Source of the DNA: DATGFB01 sp032160545
GTDB lineage: Bacteria; Actinomycetota; Actinomycetes; Mycobacteriales; Jatrophihabitantaceae
DNA length: 64,000 nt
Direction: 5' to 3'
Assembly: GCA_032160545.1 (NCBI GenBank)
Contig: JAVHVN010000136.1
Coordinates: 29,098-93,097 of the forward strand
Below the pieces are notes generated by a model. It did no database searches. It was not told the origin of the DNA and saw only the letters and a program-made list of their open reading frames with translations. The translations under genes were made by a program, and so were the position numbers. This document shows positions 36,376 through 45,242 of this stretch, one piece after another; the stretch's first letter is position 1, and the number at the start of each line of letters is the position of its first letter.

Positions 36376-36666
36376 ACAGAACTCCCCCTGAGTCCGTGTC
36401 AGCCGTCGGTTTCGACTGAACCCTGTCTACCTCACGCTCGAGTTGAGAGCCAGGGCCAGTTTTTGCACCGGCACAAGCTGCCGCACGCCGTTTGGCAATC
36501 CGGCACGAATCAGCCGTTTGGCAATCCGGCACGAACCAGCTTTCGGGTCGACGGTGAAGAACGAGATCCGCCCTGCCCGGCGCGGCCACGCACCGGTGCT
36601 TGGGCCGCGAGCGACCCAACGTCACCGAACGTCGAGCCGTAATCCGACGTCGTCGGGCGACTCACG
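36376..36666. other. no gene seen; two-copy 26-bp direct repeat
   Basis: This stretch between the STAS gene and the small membrane ORF has no convincing coding pattern. It holds a direct repeat of period 26 at about 36487-36538 (GCCGTTTGGCAATCCGGCAC twice). Nothing else is assigned. Confidence 0.5.
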
Positions 36667-36846
36667 TCAATCGGCGGCGATCATCGCCGAACCGCCGGCC
36701 AGTCGTGCCGACGGACGCGGGGTGGTGCGCCGGCGCGGGCGCGGGTTGCTCAGCATGCGCCGGCACGTTCCCCGGACCAGTTCGGCCCCGAAGACCGCGC
36801 CCCCCACGATCGCCACGATCAGCAGCACAGTAAGCATGACCGGCAT
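36667..36846 (-). CDS. possible small membrane protein
   Basis: A 59-residue reading frame beginning MPVMLTVLLIVAIVGGAVFG, a single hydrophobic helix followed by an Arg-rich tail. The pattern is protein-like, but there is no relative I recognise, and a longer upstream reading overlaps the next gene. It may be a spurious frame. Confidence 0.35.
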   Translation of the reverse strand: MPVMLTVLLIVAIVGGAVFGAELVRGTCRRMLSNPRPRRRTTPRPSARLAGGSAMIAAD

Positions 36847-37097
36847 GTACCCGCCCACGATGGCGTCAAAACGCCGAGCCGGCGGGTCGCGGCATACTCG
36901 AACGCATCGACGAGAACCCCACCGCGGACGTCCCTGACGACGCCTCGACACCCCCTTCGGCCGAGCGTGACGGCCCCGTCCCGTCGCTGTGGGCGCAAGC
37001 ACGGGGGCGCACCCGCGCCGCAGGTAGGCGCCTTCGCGAAGCCCCTGCCACCGTCCGGCTCAGCCCTGGCCGGGCGGCCGCGGCCGCCGCGGCCTTC

Positions 37098-38675
37098 GTG
37101 CTCCGCTGGGTGCTGCGGGTGGCTCTGCCCATCGGCGGTGCGGCGGCGATGCTGCACCTCTTCCCGTACCACGCGACGGCCGCCGGCGTGCACTTCCGGG
37201 TCGAGGGCAGCCTTGTCACCCGGTCGGGATTCAGCGCCAGCACCACATTCGGGAACTGGGAGTTCCCGCACGTCGACGGCTTGCCGCTGGGCGTACGCAT
37301 CAGTCCCGAGAACGTCGACGTCGTCGAGCTGGCCAGCCAGGCCAGCCGCAACGGCGCGCTGTACGTCGACACCCTGCAGCACGATCTCGACCGCCAGGTG
37401 CCGCGGATGATCCTGTGGCTGGTCGGCGAGACGCTGATCGGGGTGCTGCTGGGGCTGGCCGTGGCCGTCGCGGTCAACCTGGCGGTGCGCTACCTGCGCG
37501 GGCTGCCGCGCCGCCCGCGCGAGTGGTGGCTGCGCCTCGAGCAGCTCGGCGGCGTGGTTGCGGTCCTCGCGCTGATCGCGGGGTACGGCGCCGCCACCTA
37601 CAACCCGAACTGGGTACGCGAGTCGCGCACGACCGGCACGCTCGGTGCGCTGCAGCTCTTCCCGGGTGACCTCGCCCAGTACTACACGCAGCAGTCCAAG
37701 TTCTTCGACGTCGTGAGCGCGATCGCCGGCATCCAGGCGCAGCTGCAGGTGCGCGTCGAGCAGACCGACGTCGAGCCGTCGGCGTTCAACATCATGTTCG
37801 TCTCCGACATGCATCTCGCGAGCAGCTACCCGTTGGTCGCCCAGTACGCGCAGAACTTCGACGTGTCGCTGATCGTGAACACAGGGGACGAGTCGGAGTT
37901 CGGCACCCGACAGGAGATGACGACCGACTACCTGAACCAGCTGCGAGCGCTCACCCGCAAGGTGCCCATGGTGTGGCTCGCGGGCAACCACGACTCGCCC
38001 GCGACCGTCGACGTCATGCGCTCGATCCCCGGCGTGACGGTGCTGGGCACCAAGACCCAGCAGGTCGACGGTTCCTACCAGGTCTCGGGCCAGGTGCTGG
38101 ACGTCCTCGGGCTGACCATCGCGGCCGTGCCGGACCCGCGTGTCTACGGCGGAGGAGGCGATTACGGATCGAACGACGACAAGGTGACCCGCGCGCTCGA
38201 GGAGCGCGCGATGGACGACGCCTCCCGGGACGCGAACCGCGACGCGCGCTATGACATCGTGGCCTCGCACGAGCCGGTCGCGTCCGCGCGCCTGGCCCGC
38301 GATCTCGGGACACACGTGCGCCAGACCGTCGCTGGGCACCTGCACGCCCAGAACCCGCAGGGCGACATCGAGAGCAACGGCCGGATCACCCTCGTCGAGG
38401 GGTCGACAGGTGCGGGCGGTCTGGACAACATCAATCGGGGCGTTCCCCCGCCACCGGTCGAGTTCAGCATCGAGTCGGTGTCGAATACGTGCCAGTTCAC
38501 CAAGGTGGTGCGATTCCAGATCCAAGGTCCGTTGCCGAGCCGCGGCGAGCCACCCAGCACCGGACAGCAGGTCACCGCGTCCACCCGCTACCTCGATCCG
38601 CAGCAGATCGAGAGCGGGCGCCGCTGCGACGCCGGCGCGGCGGCGGGGCCGGTGCGCCCGCTCGCGACCGGCTGA
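37098..38675 (+). CDS. membrane-anchored metallophosphoesterase
   Basis: A 525-residue protein with N-terminal membrane helices (VLRVALPIGGAAAML, GETLIGVLLGLAVAVAVNL, LGGVVAVLALIAGYGAA) and a calcineurin-like phosphoesterase domain from about 230. Metal motifs are visible: VSDMHLAS, NTGDESEF, GNHDS, ASHEP and GHLHAQ. Substrate unknown, and the domain's membrane side was not established. The frame stays open upstream to about 36850 without ATG/GTG/TTG and reads like protein (RIDENPTADVPDDASTPPSA), so the true start may be a rare codon farther upstream. Confidence 0.85.
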   Translation: MLRWVLRVALPIGGAAAMLHLFPYHATAAGVHFRVEGSLVTRSGFSASTTFGNWEFPHVDGLPLGVRISPENVDVVELASQASRNGALYVDTLQHDLDRQVPRMILWLVGETLIGVLLGLAVAVAVNLAVRYLRGLPRRPREWWLRLEQLGGVVAVLALIAGYGAATYNPNWVRESRTTGTLGALQLFPGDLAQYYTQQSKFFDVVSAIAGIQAQLQVRVEQTDVEPSAFNIMFVSDMHLASSYPLVAQYAQNFDVSLIVNTGDESEFGTRQEMTTDYLNQLRALTRKVPMVWLAGNHDSPATVDVMRSIPGVTVLGTKTQQVDGSYQVSGQVLDVLGLTIAAVPDPRVYGGGGDYGSNDDKVTRALEERAMDDASRDANRDARYDIVASHEPVASARLARDLGTHVRQTVAGHLHAQNPQGDIESNGRITLVEGSTGAGGLDNINRGVPPPPVEFSIESVSNTCQFTKVVRFQIQGPLPSRGEPPSTGQQVTASTRYLDPQQIESGRRCDAGAAAGPVRPLATG

Positions 38676-38694
38676 CCCCGGTAGGTTCGCGCAC

Positions 38695-39852
38695 ATGCCG
38701 CGGCTCGCCGACCTGATCGAGACGCTGGACGAGTGGTTCGACCCGCGCTGGGCCGAGGCCTGGGACGCGGTCGGCCTGGTCTGCGGTGACCCGGGCGATC
38801 GGGTCGCGCGCGTCCATCTCGCCGTCGACGCCGTACCGGCAACCGTCGCCGAGGCGCTGGACGCGGGCGCCGGGCTGTTGCTGACCCACCACCCGCTGCT
38901 GCTCACGCCCGTGCATGGGGTCGGGGCGGACGAACCGAAGGGTGCGCTCGTCCACCGCCTGATCCGGGGCGGCACCGGGCTGTTCGTCGCCCACACGAAC
39001 GCCGATGTCGCCGATCCAGGAGTGTCGGACGCGCTCGCGGAGCGCATCGGGCTCGACGGCCTGCTGCCGGTGGTCCCCGCGGACGCCGAGGCTCTCGACA
39101 AGCTGGTCGTCTTCGTGCCGAGCGAGGACTCGCAGCGGCTCGTCGACGCTCTCGCCGAGGCGGGCGCAGGTGCCCTCGGCGACTACGACCGGTGTGCCTG
39201 GACGACCGGCGGCACCGGCACCTTCAGGCCGCTGCCCGGTGCCAATCCGGCCGTCGGGCAGGTCGGCCGGATCGAGAACGTAGTCGAGAGCCGCGTCGAG
39301 ATGGTCGTGCCGGCGGTCAGGCGCACCGCGGTGCTGGCAGCGCTGAGGGCCGCGCATCCGTACGAGGAGCCGGCGTTCGACCTGCTCGCCCGGGTGCCGC
39401 TGCCGTCCGGGCGGGGCACCGGCCGGATCGGCGTGCTGCGGGCGCCGATGACGCTGCGCGAGTTCACCGCGCACGCGGCGGCAGTGTTGCCCCCGACGGT
39501 GTGGGGCCTGCGCGCCGCGGGCGACCCCGACCGCCGGATCTCTGCCGTCGCGGTGTGCGGCGGGTCCGGCGGGTCGTACGCCGAGGCGGCGCAGCGGCTG
39601 GGCGCCGACGTGCTGCTGACCGCCGACCTGAAACACCACCAGGCTGTCGAGATCGTCACCGAACGCGGGCCTGACGGCATCGCGCTCGTCGATGCCGCGC
39701 ACTGGGCGACCGAGGCGCCCTGGCTCGGCGCAGTGGCGGCTCGTCTGCGCGAGAGGTTCGGCACTAGTGTCGAGGTCTCCGTCTCGCGGCTGCCTACCGA
39801 TCCTTGGACGCTGCACGCCCCCTCACCGGAATCGAGTCCAACACGCACGTGA
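38695..39852 (+). CDS. Nif3-like dinuclear metal center protein
   Basis: A 385-residue Nif3/DUF34 protein. LLTHHPLLL and FVAHTNADVADPGVSDALAE near the N-terminus and LLTADLKHHQAVE and DAAHWATEAPWL near the C-terminus carry the His/Asp/Glu metal ligands. A PII-like insert (HPYEEPAFDLL) is present. Its function is still debated (GTP cyclohydrolase-like or metal handling). The zinc-ribbon gene overlaps its stop by 4 bp and RNase H follows the same way, as in M. tuberculosis Rv2230c-Rv2228c. Confidence 0.93.
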   Translation: MPRLADLIETLDEWFDPRWAEAWDAVGLVCGDPGDRVARVHLAVDAVPATVAEALDAGAGLLLTHHPLLLTPVHGVGADEPKGALVHRLIRGGTGLFVAHTNADVADPGVSDALAERIGLDGLLPVVPADAEALDKLVVFVPSEDSQRLVDALAEAGAGALGDYDRCAWTTGGTGTFRPLPGANPAVGQVGRIENVVESRVEMVVPAVRRTAVLAALRAAHPYEEPAFDLLARVPLPSGRGTGRIGVLRAPMTLREFTAHAAAVLPPTVWGLRAAGDPDRRISAVAVCGGSGGSYAEAAQRLGADVLLTADLKHHQAVEIVTERGPDGIALVDAAHWATEAPWLGAVAARLRERFGTSVEVSVSRLPTDPWTLHAPSPESSPTRT

Positions 39853-40589
39853 ACGCCGACCACGAGGCGCAGCTGCGCCTGCTCGACCTGCAAGCCGCCG
39901 ACGCCGCCGTCGCCCAAATGGCCCACCGCCGCCGTACGCTGCCCGAGCTGGGCACGCTGGCGGGCAAGGACGAGCGCGCAGCCGAGATGCACAACGAGAT
40001 CGTCGACGTCGAGACCGAACTGGCCGATATCGACGTCGAGCAACGGCGTCTCGAGAACGAGGTCGACGCGGTTCGCACCCGCTCGACGCGCGACGAGCAG
40101 CGGCTGCAGTCCGGCGGCCTGCCGGCCAAGGAGCTCGAAGGTCTGCAGCACGAGCTGGTCTCGCTCGCCCGGCGGCAGTCGTCGCTCGAGGACGACCTGC
40201 TCGAGGTGATGCAGAAGCGCGAAGAGCTCGACACCTCGCTGGTCGGTCTGAACGAGCAGCGGGCAACCCTGGACGCCGAGCGCACCGAACTGGCCTCGGC
40301 GCGTGATACGGCGTTCGCCGAGATCGACGCGGCGACCCGGCAGCGCACCACCGACCGTGAGCGCATTGCCGCCGGCCTGCCGGCCGACCTGCTCGCGTTG
40401 TACGAGCGGGCACGCGAGCACGGTGGCGGCGTGGGTGCGGCAATCCTGCGGCAACGGCGATGCGAGGGGTGTCACATCGAGCTGTCCGGCAGCGAGCTGG
40501 CGTCCGTGCGCGCCGCGGCTCCGGACGACGTGGTCCGCTGCGACAATTGCCGGCGCATTCTCGTCCGCACGGCGGAATCCGGATTGTGA
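39849..40589 (+). CDS. coiled-coil C4-type zinc ribbon protein (CT398-like)
   Basis: A 246-residue protein with a long heptad-rich coiled coil (about 5-190; ELADIDVEQRRLENEVDAV, LQHELVSLARRQSSLEDDLL) and a C-terminal zinc ribbon CEGCH...CDNCRR. This is the CT398/Rv2229c family. The role is unknown; nucleic-acid or protein scaffolding is a guess. GTG 39849 overlaps the Nif3 stop and its own stop overlaps the next GTG, giving a tightly coupled three-gene unit. Confidence 0.9.
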   Translation: MNADHEAQLRLLDLQAADAAVAQMAHRRRTLPELGTLAGKDERAAEMHNEIVDVETELADIDVEQRRLENEVDAVRTRSTRDEQRLQSGGLPAKELEGLQHELVSLARRQSSLEDDLLEVMQKREELDTSLVGLNEQRATLDAERTELASARDTAFAEIDAATRQRTTDRERIAAGLPADLLALYERAREHGGGVGAAILRQRRCEGCHIELSGSELASVRAAAPDDVVRCDNCRRILVRTAESGL

Positions 40590-41737
40590 CCTTCGAACGT
40601 GTGGTCGTCGAGGCCGACGGCGGCTCGCGCGGCAATCCCGGCCCGGCCGGCTACGGTGCGGTGGTCCTGGACGCGGCGACCGGCGAGGTGCTCGCCGAAC
40701 GCGGCGAGGCGATCGGGATCGGGACCAACAACGTCGCCGAGTACCGCGGGCTGATCGCGGGCCTGCGCGCCGCCGCTGAGCTCGGCGCCCGGGTCGTCCT
40801 GGTCCGGATGGACTCCAAGCTCGTCGTCGAGCAGATGAACGGACGCTGGCAGGTCAAGCATCCGTCGATGCGTCCTCTCGCGCGGGAAGCGGTCGAGCTG
40901 CGCGGGCGCTTCGACGAGGTCACCATCGAGTGGATCCCGCGGGAACGTAACAAGCGTGCGGACCGGCTCGCCAACGAGGCGATGGACCGCGCCGCCGGCA
41001 TCGCGCCGAAGCGACCTCGCGCCATGCCGGGGCCGACGCCGACCCAGGTCGACCCCGCTGCGTCGGCGTCAGCGTCCTTTGCATCGTCAGGATCGTCAGC
41101 GCCGTCATGGACGCCGCCCACGGCGACGGCCACCCGCCTGGTGCTCGTTCGGCACGGCTCGACCGAGCACTCCGCCGAGCGCCGGTTCTCCGGCAACAAC
41201 GCGCTGCCGCTGAATGACGTGGGCCGGGCACAGGCGGCAGCGCTCGCGCGCCGGGCGCCGCGATGGGGCGGCGTCGCTGCGGTCGTCAGTTCACCGCTGC
41301 GGCGGGCCGTGCAGACCGCGGACGCGATCGCCGTTGCCCTGGGCGTAGGCGTCGAGATCGAGGCCGGCTTCCGGGAGGTGGACTTCGGTGCCTGGGAGGG
41401 CCTCACCTTCGCCGAGGCGCGCGCGGCCGCTCCACAGGAACTGTCCGCATGGCTGGCGTCCCCCGAGCTCGCACCGCCCGACGGCGAGTCCTTCACGACG
41501 GCCGGCGTTCGCGTGCAGCATGCACGGGACGCGGTGATCGCGGCGCACCCCGGTGCCACGGTCGTGGTGGTCACCCACGTGACGCCGATCAAACTCCTGC
41601 TCCGCTTCGCACTGGAGGCGCCGCCGGTGAGTTTGTACCGGTTGCACCTCGACGTGGCCTCCGTCTCGACGGTCGAGTACTACGCCGACGGAAACTGCTC
41701 GGTACGGCTCGTGAACGACACCAGCCATCTCGACTGA
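40586..41737 (+). CDS. bifunctional RNase HI / histidine phosphatase
   Basis: A 383-residue two-domain protein like Rv2228c. Residues 1-135 form RNase HI: EADGGSRGNPGPAGYG, NVAEYRGLIAGL and RMDSKLVVEQMNG supply the acidic active site, and NKRADRLANEAMD ends it. After a Ser/Ala/Pro-rich linker (about 146-183), a phosphoglycerate-mutase-type phosphatase has LVLVRHGSTEHSAERRFSG, FREVDFGAWEG and VVTHVTPIK. In mycobacteria the second domain acts as an acid or alpha-ribazole phosphatase. RNase H removes RNA from DNA hybrids. Confidence 0.95.
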   Translation: MTFERVVVEADGGSRGNPGPAGYGAVVLDAATGEVLAERGEAIGIGTNNVAEYRGLIAGLRAAAELGARVVLVRMDSKLVVEQMNGRWQVKHPSMRPLAREAVELRGRFDEVTIEWIPRERNKRADRLANEAMDRAAGIAPKRPRAMPGPTPTQVDPAASASASFASSGSSAPSWTPPTATATRLVLVRHGSTEHSAERRFSGNNALPLNDVGRAQAAALARRAPRWGGVAAVVSSPLRRAVQTADAIAVALGVGVEIEAGFREVDFGAWEGLTFAEARAAAPQELSAWLASPELAPPDGESFTTAGVRVQHARDAVIAAHPGATVVVVTHVTPIKLLLRFALEAPPVSLYRLHLDVASVSTVEYYADGNCSVRLVNDTSHLD

Positions 41738-42985
41738 TCAGGTGCCGAGGACGCGGACCGCCAGCCACAGTGCAGCGGTCGTCACCACGAGCAGCGGCAG
41801 CACGGTGAGCGCGCCGAGCGTGTGGAACTCGCGGGCACGCGGCCGGTCCTGCGCCGGCAGAAGCCGGCGCCACAGTAGCGTCGCCAACGAGCCGGGGTAG
41901 GTCGCGTTCGGGCCGATGTTCACGCCGAGCAGCAGGGCCAGAACCGCCGCGGGACTGCCGGCGACGAGCGGCACGAGAGCCAGGGTCGCGGGCAGGTTGT
42001 TGACCAGGTTGGCGACGGCAGCCCCGATCAGCGCGATGAGCAGCAGCGCACCGAGGCCGGTGCCGTCGGGCAGCAGGCGACCGAGTTCATCGCCGAGCCC
42101 GTGCCGCGTGACGCCGTCGACGACGACGGCGAGGCTGAGGACGAATACGCAGAATCCCGGACTGGCCTCGCGAAGCACGGTGAGCGGATCGATCGACCGC
42201 GCGCCGGTCCGCGGCGCCAACAGCAGGATGCAGCCGCCCAGCGCCGCCCACGCGGGACTGACGCCGAAGGACGAGGTCAGCACGAACCCCGCGACGGTAA
42301 TCGCCAGGACGGCAAGCGCGAAGCGTGGTGCGCGCGGCGCCGAACGAGGCACCGGTGCCGACTCGTCCTGCAGGTCACGCCGGAAGAACGTTCGCAGCGC
42401 GGCCCATTCGGCCACGCACGCGATCAGCCACGGCAGCGCCATCAGGCCGGCGAAGTGGGCGAACGACAACCCGGACGCCCCGAAGGCGAGCAGATTGGTC
42501 AGGTTCGACACCGGCAGCAACAAGGAGCCGCTGTTCGCGAGCCGGGCGCACGCGTACACGTGCGGCCGGGCCGGCACGCGCATGGCGACCGTGGTCGCGA
42601 CGACCACCGGCGTGAGCAGTACGACGGTGGCATCGAGGGTGAGCACCACCGTCACGCCGGCGGCCAGCGCGACGAGAAGCGCGAGCAGCCGGGTGGGTCG
42701 GCGACGGCTCGCGCGCGCTGCGACCGTACCGAGGTAGTCGAAAACACCGGCGTCGGCGCAGAGATGGCCGAACACGAGGATCGCGGCGAGGAACCCGACC
42801 GTGGGCCCGATCTCGCGCAAGGTGCGCTCGGCGGCCGACCATGGCACGACACCGGTCGCGACCACCAGCACCGCGGCCGGCACCGCAACGGCCGCCTCGC
42901 TGAGGCCGTACGGGCGGACGACCGCGACGACGAGGGTTGCGACGAGCAGGGCGACCGCGAGGAGCTCGGCGGGAGTTCCGTGCAC
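41738..42985 (-). CDS. ArsB/NhaD-type ion transporter
   Basis: A 415-residue membrane protein with about ten or eleven helices in the IT superfamily. DATVVLLTPVVVATTVAM and SNLTNLLAFGASGLSF are conserved in ArsB/SLC13-like permeases, as is VANLVNNLPATLALVPL near the C-terminus. It may export arsenite or another anion, or exchange ions. No ars regulator or reductase is near, so an arsenic role is not supported by context. The GTG start leads into the first helix. Confidence 0.85.
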   Translation of the reverse strand: MHGTPAELLAVALLVATLVVAVVRPYGLSEAAVAVPAAVLVVATGVVPWSAAERTLREIGPTVGFLAAILVFGHLCADAGVFDYLGTVAARASRRRPTRLLALLVALAAGVTVVLTLDATVVLLTPVVVATTVAMRVPARPHVYACARLANSGSLLLPVSNLTNLLAFGASGLSFAHFAGLMALPWLIACVAEWAALRTFFRRDLQDESAPVPRSAPRAPRFALAVLAITVAGFVLTSSFGVSPAWAALGGCILLLAPRTGARSIDPLTVLREASPGFCVFVLSLAVVVDGVTRHGLGDELGRLLPDGTGLGALLLIALIGAAVANLVNNLPATLALVPLVAGSPAAVLALLLGVNIGPNATYPGSLATLLWRRLLPAQDRPRAREFHTLGALTVLPLLVVTTAALWLAVRVLGT

Positions 42986-43000
42986 GCAGTCGCCCGCCTG

Positions 43001-43522
43001 TCAGTCTGCGAGCAGCGGCGTGCCCTCGAAGACGCCGAGCGTCTCGTGGTAAAGCTCGAGGCCGAGACCGTTGGGGTCACGGAAGTAGAGGCTGTCGTCG
43101 GCGCCGCGGTCGGGACCGAGGTAGTCGATGCCGGCATCGTCCAGCTTCTGCTTCGACGCCGCGAACTGCTCGGCAGAGACCGAGATCGCGAGGTGCTGCA
43201 GTGCCCCGATCGTCTCGCTGAACGGCGGGTGGTCGTGGCCCGGGAAGTCGAAGAACCCGAGCAGGTTGCGGTTGCCGATGTCGAAGAAGAAGTGGCTCGA
43301 CCCGGTGTAGTCGCGATTCTCGACGAGCTCGACGAGCGGAAAGCCGAGGAAGTCCTGGTAGAAGCGGATCGTCTCCTCGACGTCCTTGCAGATGAAAGCG
43401 GCGTGGTGCACGCCGCGGGCGGTGCTCGCGGGCCGCGCACCGCGCGGCTTCAGGTAGGTCTGGCGAAGGTGCTCACGATGCGCACGGATGTGCTCGAGTT
43501 CCTCGCCGTGCGGTTGCGGCAT
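43001..43522 (-). CDS. VOC family (glyoxalase/dioxygenase-like) protein
   Basis: A 173-residue vicinal oxygen chelate protein. STARGVHHAAFICKDVEETIRFYQDFLGF begins the first beta-alpha-beta-beta-beta unit (shown in two parts: GVHHAAFICKDVEETIRFYQ, DFLGF). GALQHLAISVSAEQFAASKQ begins the second, and YFRDPNGLGLELYHE closes it. The metal ligands would be His42/His43 region, His near 114 and Glu near 161. The substrate is unknown. CAGGAGG precedes ATG 43522. Confidence 0.85.
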   Translation of the reverse strand: MPQPHGEELEHIRAHREHLRQTYLKPRGARPASTARGVHHAAFICKDVEETIRFYQDFLGFPLVELVENRDYTGSSHFFFDIGNRNLLGFFDFPGHDHPPFSETIGALQHLAISVSAEQFAASKQKLDDAGIDYLGPDRGADDSLYFRDPNGLGLELYHETLGVFEGTPLLAD

Positions 43523-43596
43523 GGGCCACCTCCTGGTTGCGGGACGTTTCCTGGTTCGAGGTTAGTCAGCCCGTCCGCGTAGCATTCACGACGCGA

Positions 43597-44004
43597 CGGA
43601 CGAGTCGACCGGACGGCCGCGTCGGGACCGCGAGGTCCCGCCGAGGAAGGTCCGGGCTCCACAGGGCAGGGTGGTTGCTAACGGCAACCCGGGGTGACCC
43701 GCGGGACAGTGCCACAGAAAACAGACCGCCAGCGCATCGCGCTGGTAAGGGTGAAACGGCGGTGTAAGAGACCACCAGCGTTCCGGGTGACCGGAACGGC
43801 TCGGCAAACCCCACCCGGAGCAAGATCGAGAAGGGTCGCGTGGGCGGTTCTCGCCGCCGACACGGCCCGCGCAGACGCCCGAGGGCTGCCCGCCCGAGTC
43901 TGCGGGTGGATCGCTAGAGCCTGTCGGCAACGGCAGGTCGAGAGGGATGGCCGTCACCGGCGCTCGCGCCGGTACAGAACCCGGCCTACAGGTCGGCTCG
44001 TCCG
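43597..44004 (+). ncRNA. rnpB: RNase P RNA (type A)
   Basis: The catalytic RNA of RNase P, which trims tRNA 5' ends. GAGGAAGGTCCGGGCTCCAC followed by AGGGCAGGGTG is the universal 5' core, ACAGAAAACAGACCGCC follows, and ACAGAACCCGGCCTACAGG is the 3' core. The two ends pair as helix P1: CGGACGAGTCGACC at the 5' side with GGTCGGCTCGTCCG at the 3' side, with one G-U. Length about 408 nt is normal for actinobacteria. Boundaries are set by P1 and may be a few bases off. Several open frames lie over it and are not real. Confidence 0.97.
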
Positions 44005-44014
44005 CCGCCCACAC

Positions 44015-45118
44015 TCATCCGGGCCATGCCGTGTCGCAGTAGGAGTGACCGCTCGCCAGGCCGGGCCGGTACGTGGGGTCGGCCTGCTGGCGCAACCGGA
44101 CGCTCTGGTGCAGGACGGCGCCGTCGGGCACCGGCCGGTGGCGGGTGCCGGTCAGGAGCCAGACCCAACCCATGCGATGCACGGTCCCGTTCGGGTAGTC
44201 GGGTGCAACGGCACAACTCTCGTCGTAGGCGCCCGGCCTCAGCACGAGTTCGTTCTTCACGCCGTCGACGACCCAGCGCAGCGCGATGGACGCGAGCCGG
44301 TGGTCGGGCTCGAAGGTCCCGCCGACGTCGCTGTGGACACCGGCGAACCACGCCTCCTCGACGCCGGCCGTGTGCCCTTCGGCCCGTTCGACGAGGTACT
44401 CGCGGTACGGGCGCCGGTGTTCGTCGATCGACACCGCGTGGCGGATGCGCGCGACGTTCGGCAGCTGCCGCGTATAGGGCCAGCGCAAGGAGCCGATGCG
44501 CAGAACGCCTGCGGCCTTCACCGTGTCCCAGATGCCGAGGTAGGCGACCGGAACGCTGTGATGCGATATCTGCTTGGGGTCGTTGGCCTTGACCGTGGAA
44601 AACAGCGGCTCGCTCTCGGTGCGCACGCAGAACGCGTGTGCGAAGGCGGCCATGCCCTTCCAGCTGGGGTGGTTCGTGGCGTACTTCGCGACCGCGTACG
44701 GAACCAGGTTCTCCGATCCCGGCCGCATCAGTCCCGGCTTCGTCAGCATCCCGACCAGGGCACGCGCCGTGTACGCGCCGCGGCTGAACCCGACGACGTA
44801 GACGGAGTCGCCAGGTCGCCAGTTCTGCATCAGGTAGGTGTAGGCCTCCGCCACGTTCTCGCGCAGGCCGGTCCCGAAGGCGAGGCCGAGAACGCGTGAC
44901 AACCAGCGCCCGACCGGTGTCCGTGCGGCCGAGGCGTACATCGTGCCGACGCCGGGGTCGTAGTACGCGAGCTGCTCGGCCGGGTTGCTGACGTCGAGCA
45001 GCTCGTAGAACTTCACGACGTTCGTCGGTGACGAGGCACCGACCTGGTTGCCGGTGCCATCGAGGCAGATGACGATCTTCTTCGGGCGGACGGGCGGAGG
45101 TGGTGTATCGGCCGGCAC
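44015..45118 (-). CDS. DUF2235 alpha/beta-hydrolase family protein
   Basis: A 367-residue protein of the DUF2235 family (T6SS Tle1-type phospholipase relatives). KKIVICLDGTGNQVGAS opens the fold and VGFSRGAYTARALVGM carries the GxSxG serine. WFAGVHSDVGGTFEPDHRLA holds the expected Asp and His. Members hydrolyse ester bonds or act on unknown substrates. GTG at 45118 with AGGAG upstream is used; the frame extends much farther upstream over the divergent gene and is not chosen. It ends 10 bases from the rnpB 3' end. Confidence 0.85.
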   Translation of the reverse strand: MPADTPPPPVRPKKIVICLDGTGNQVGASSPTNVVKFYELLDVSNPAEQLAYYDPGVGTMYASAARTPVGRWLSRVLGLAFGTGLRENVAEAYTYLMQNWRPGDSVYVVGFSRGAYTARALVGMLTKPGLMRPGSENLVPYAVAKYATNHPSWKGMAAFAHAFCVRTESEPLFSTVKANDPKQISHHSVPVAYLGIWDTVKAAGVLRIGSLRWPYTRQLPNVARIRHAVSIDEHRRPYREYLVERAEGHTAGVEEAWFAGVHSDVGGTFEPDHRLASIALRWVVDGVKNELVLRPGAYDESCAVAPDYPNGTVHRMGWVWLLTGTRHRPVPDGAVLHQSVRLRQQADPTYRPGLASGHSYCDTAWPG

Positions 45119-45242
45119 CTGACCTGCTCCTGATTGACGGGGGACCGACTGTAGACCCGCGGCACGTATCGCGACCAGGCGTTGACGCGCGCGCGACCGG
45201 GGGTCAGAGTCGCGACCGACGGCGCTGCCTGGGGAGGTCGCG

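Noticed and set aside
41738..42985. Arsenic resistance operon
   Set aside because: Only an ArsB-like permease; no arsR, arsC or arsA nearby.
42101..43582. 493-residue open frame over the ArsB-like and VOC genes
   Set aside because: It covers two well-supported genes on the other strand and has shadow composition.
43566..44014. Several ORFs on both strands over 43566-44014
   Set aside because: They lie on RNase P RNA, which explains the sequence fully.
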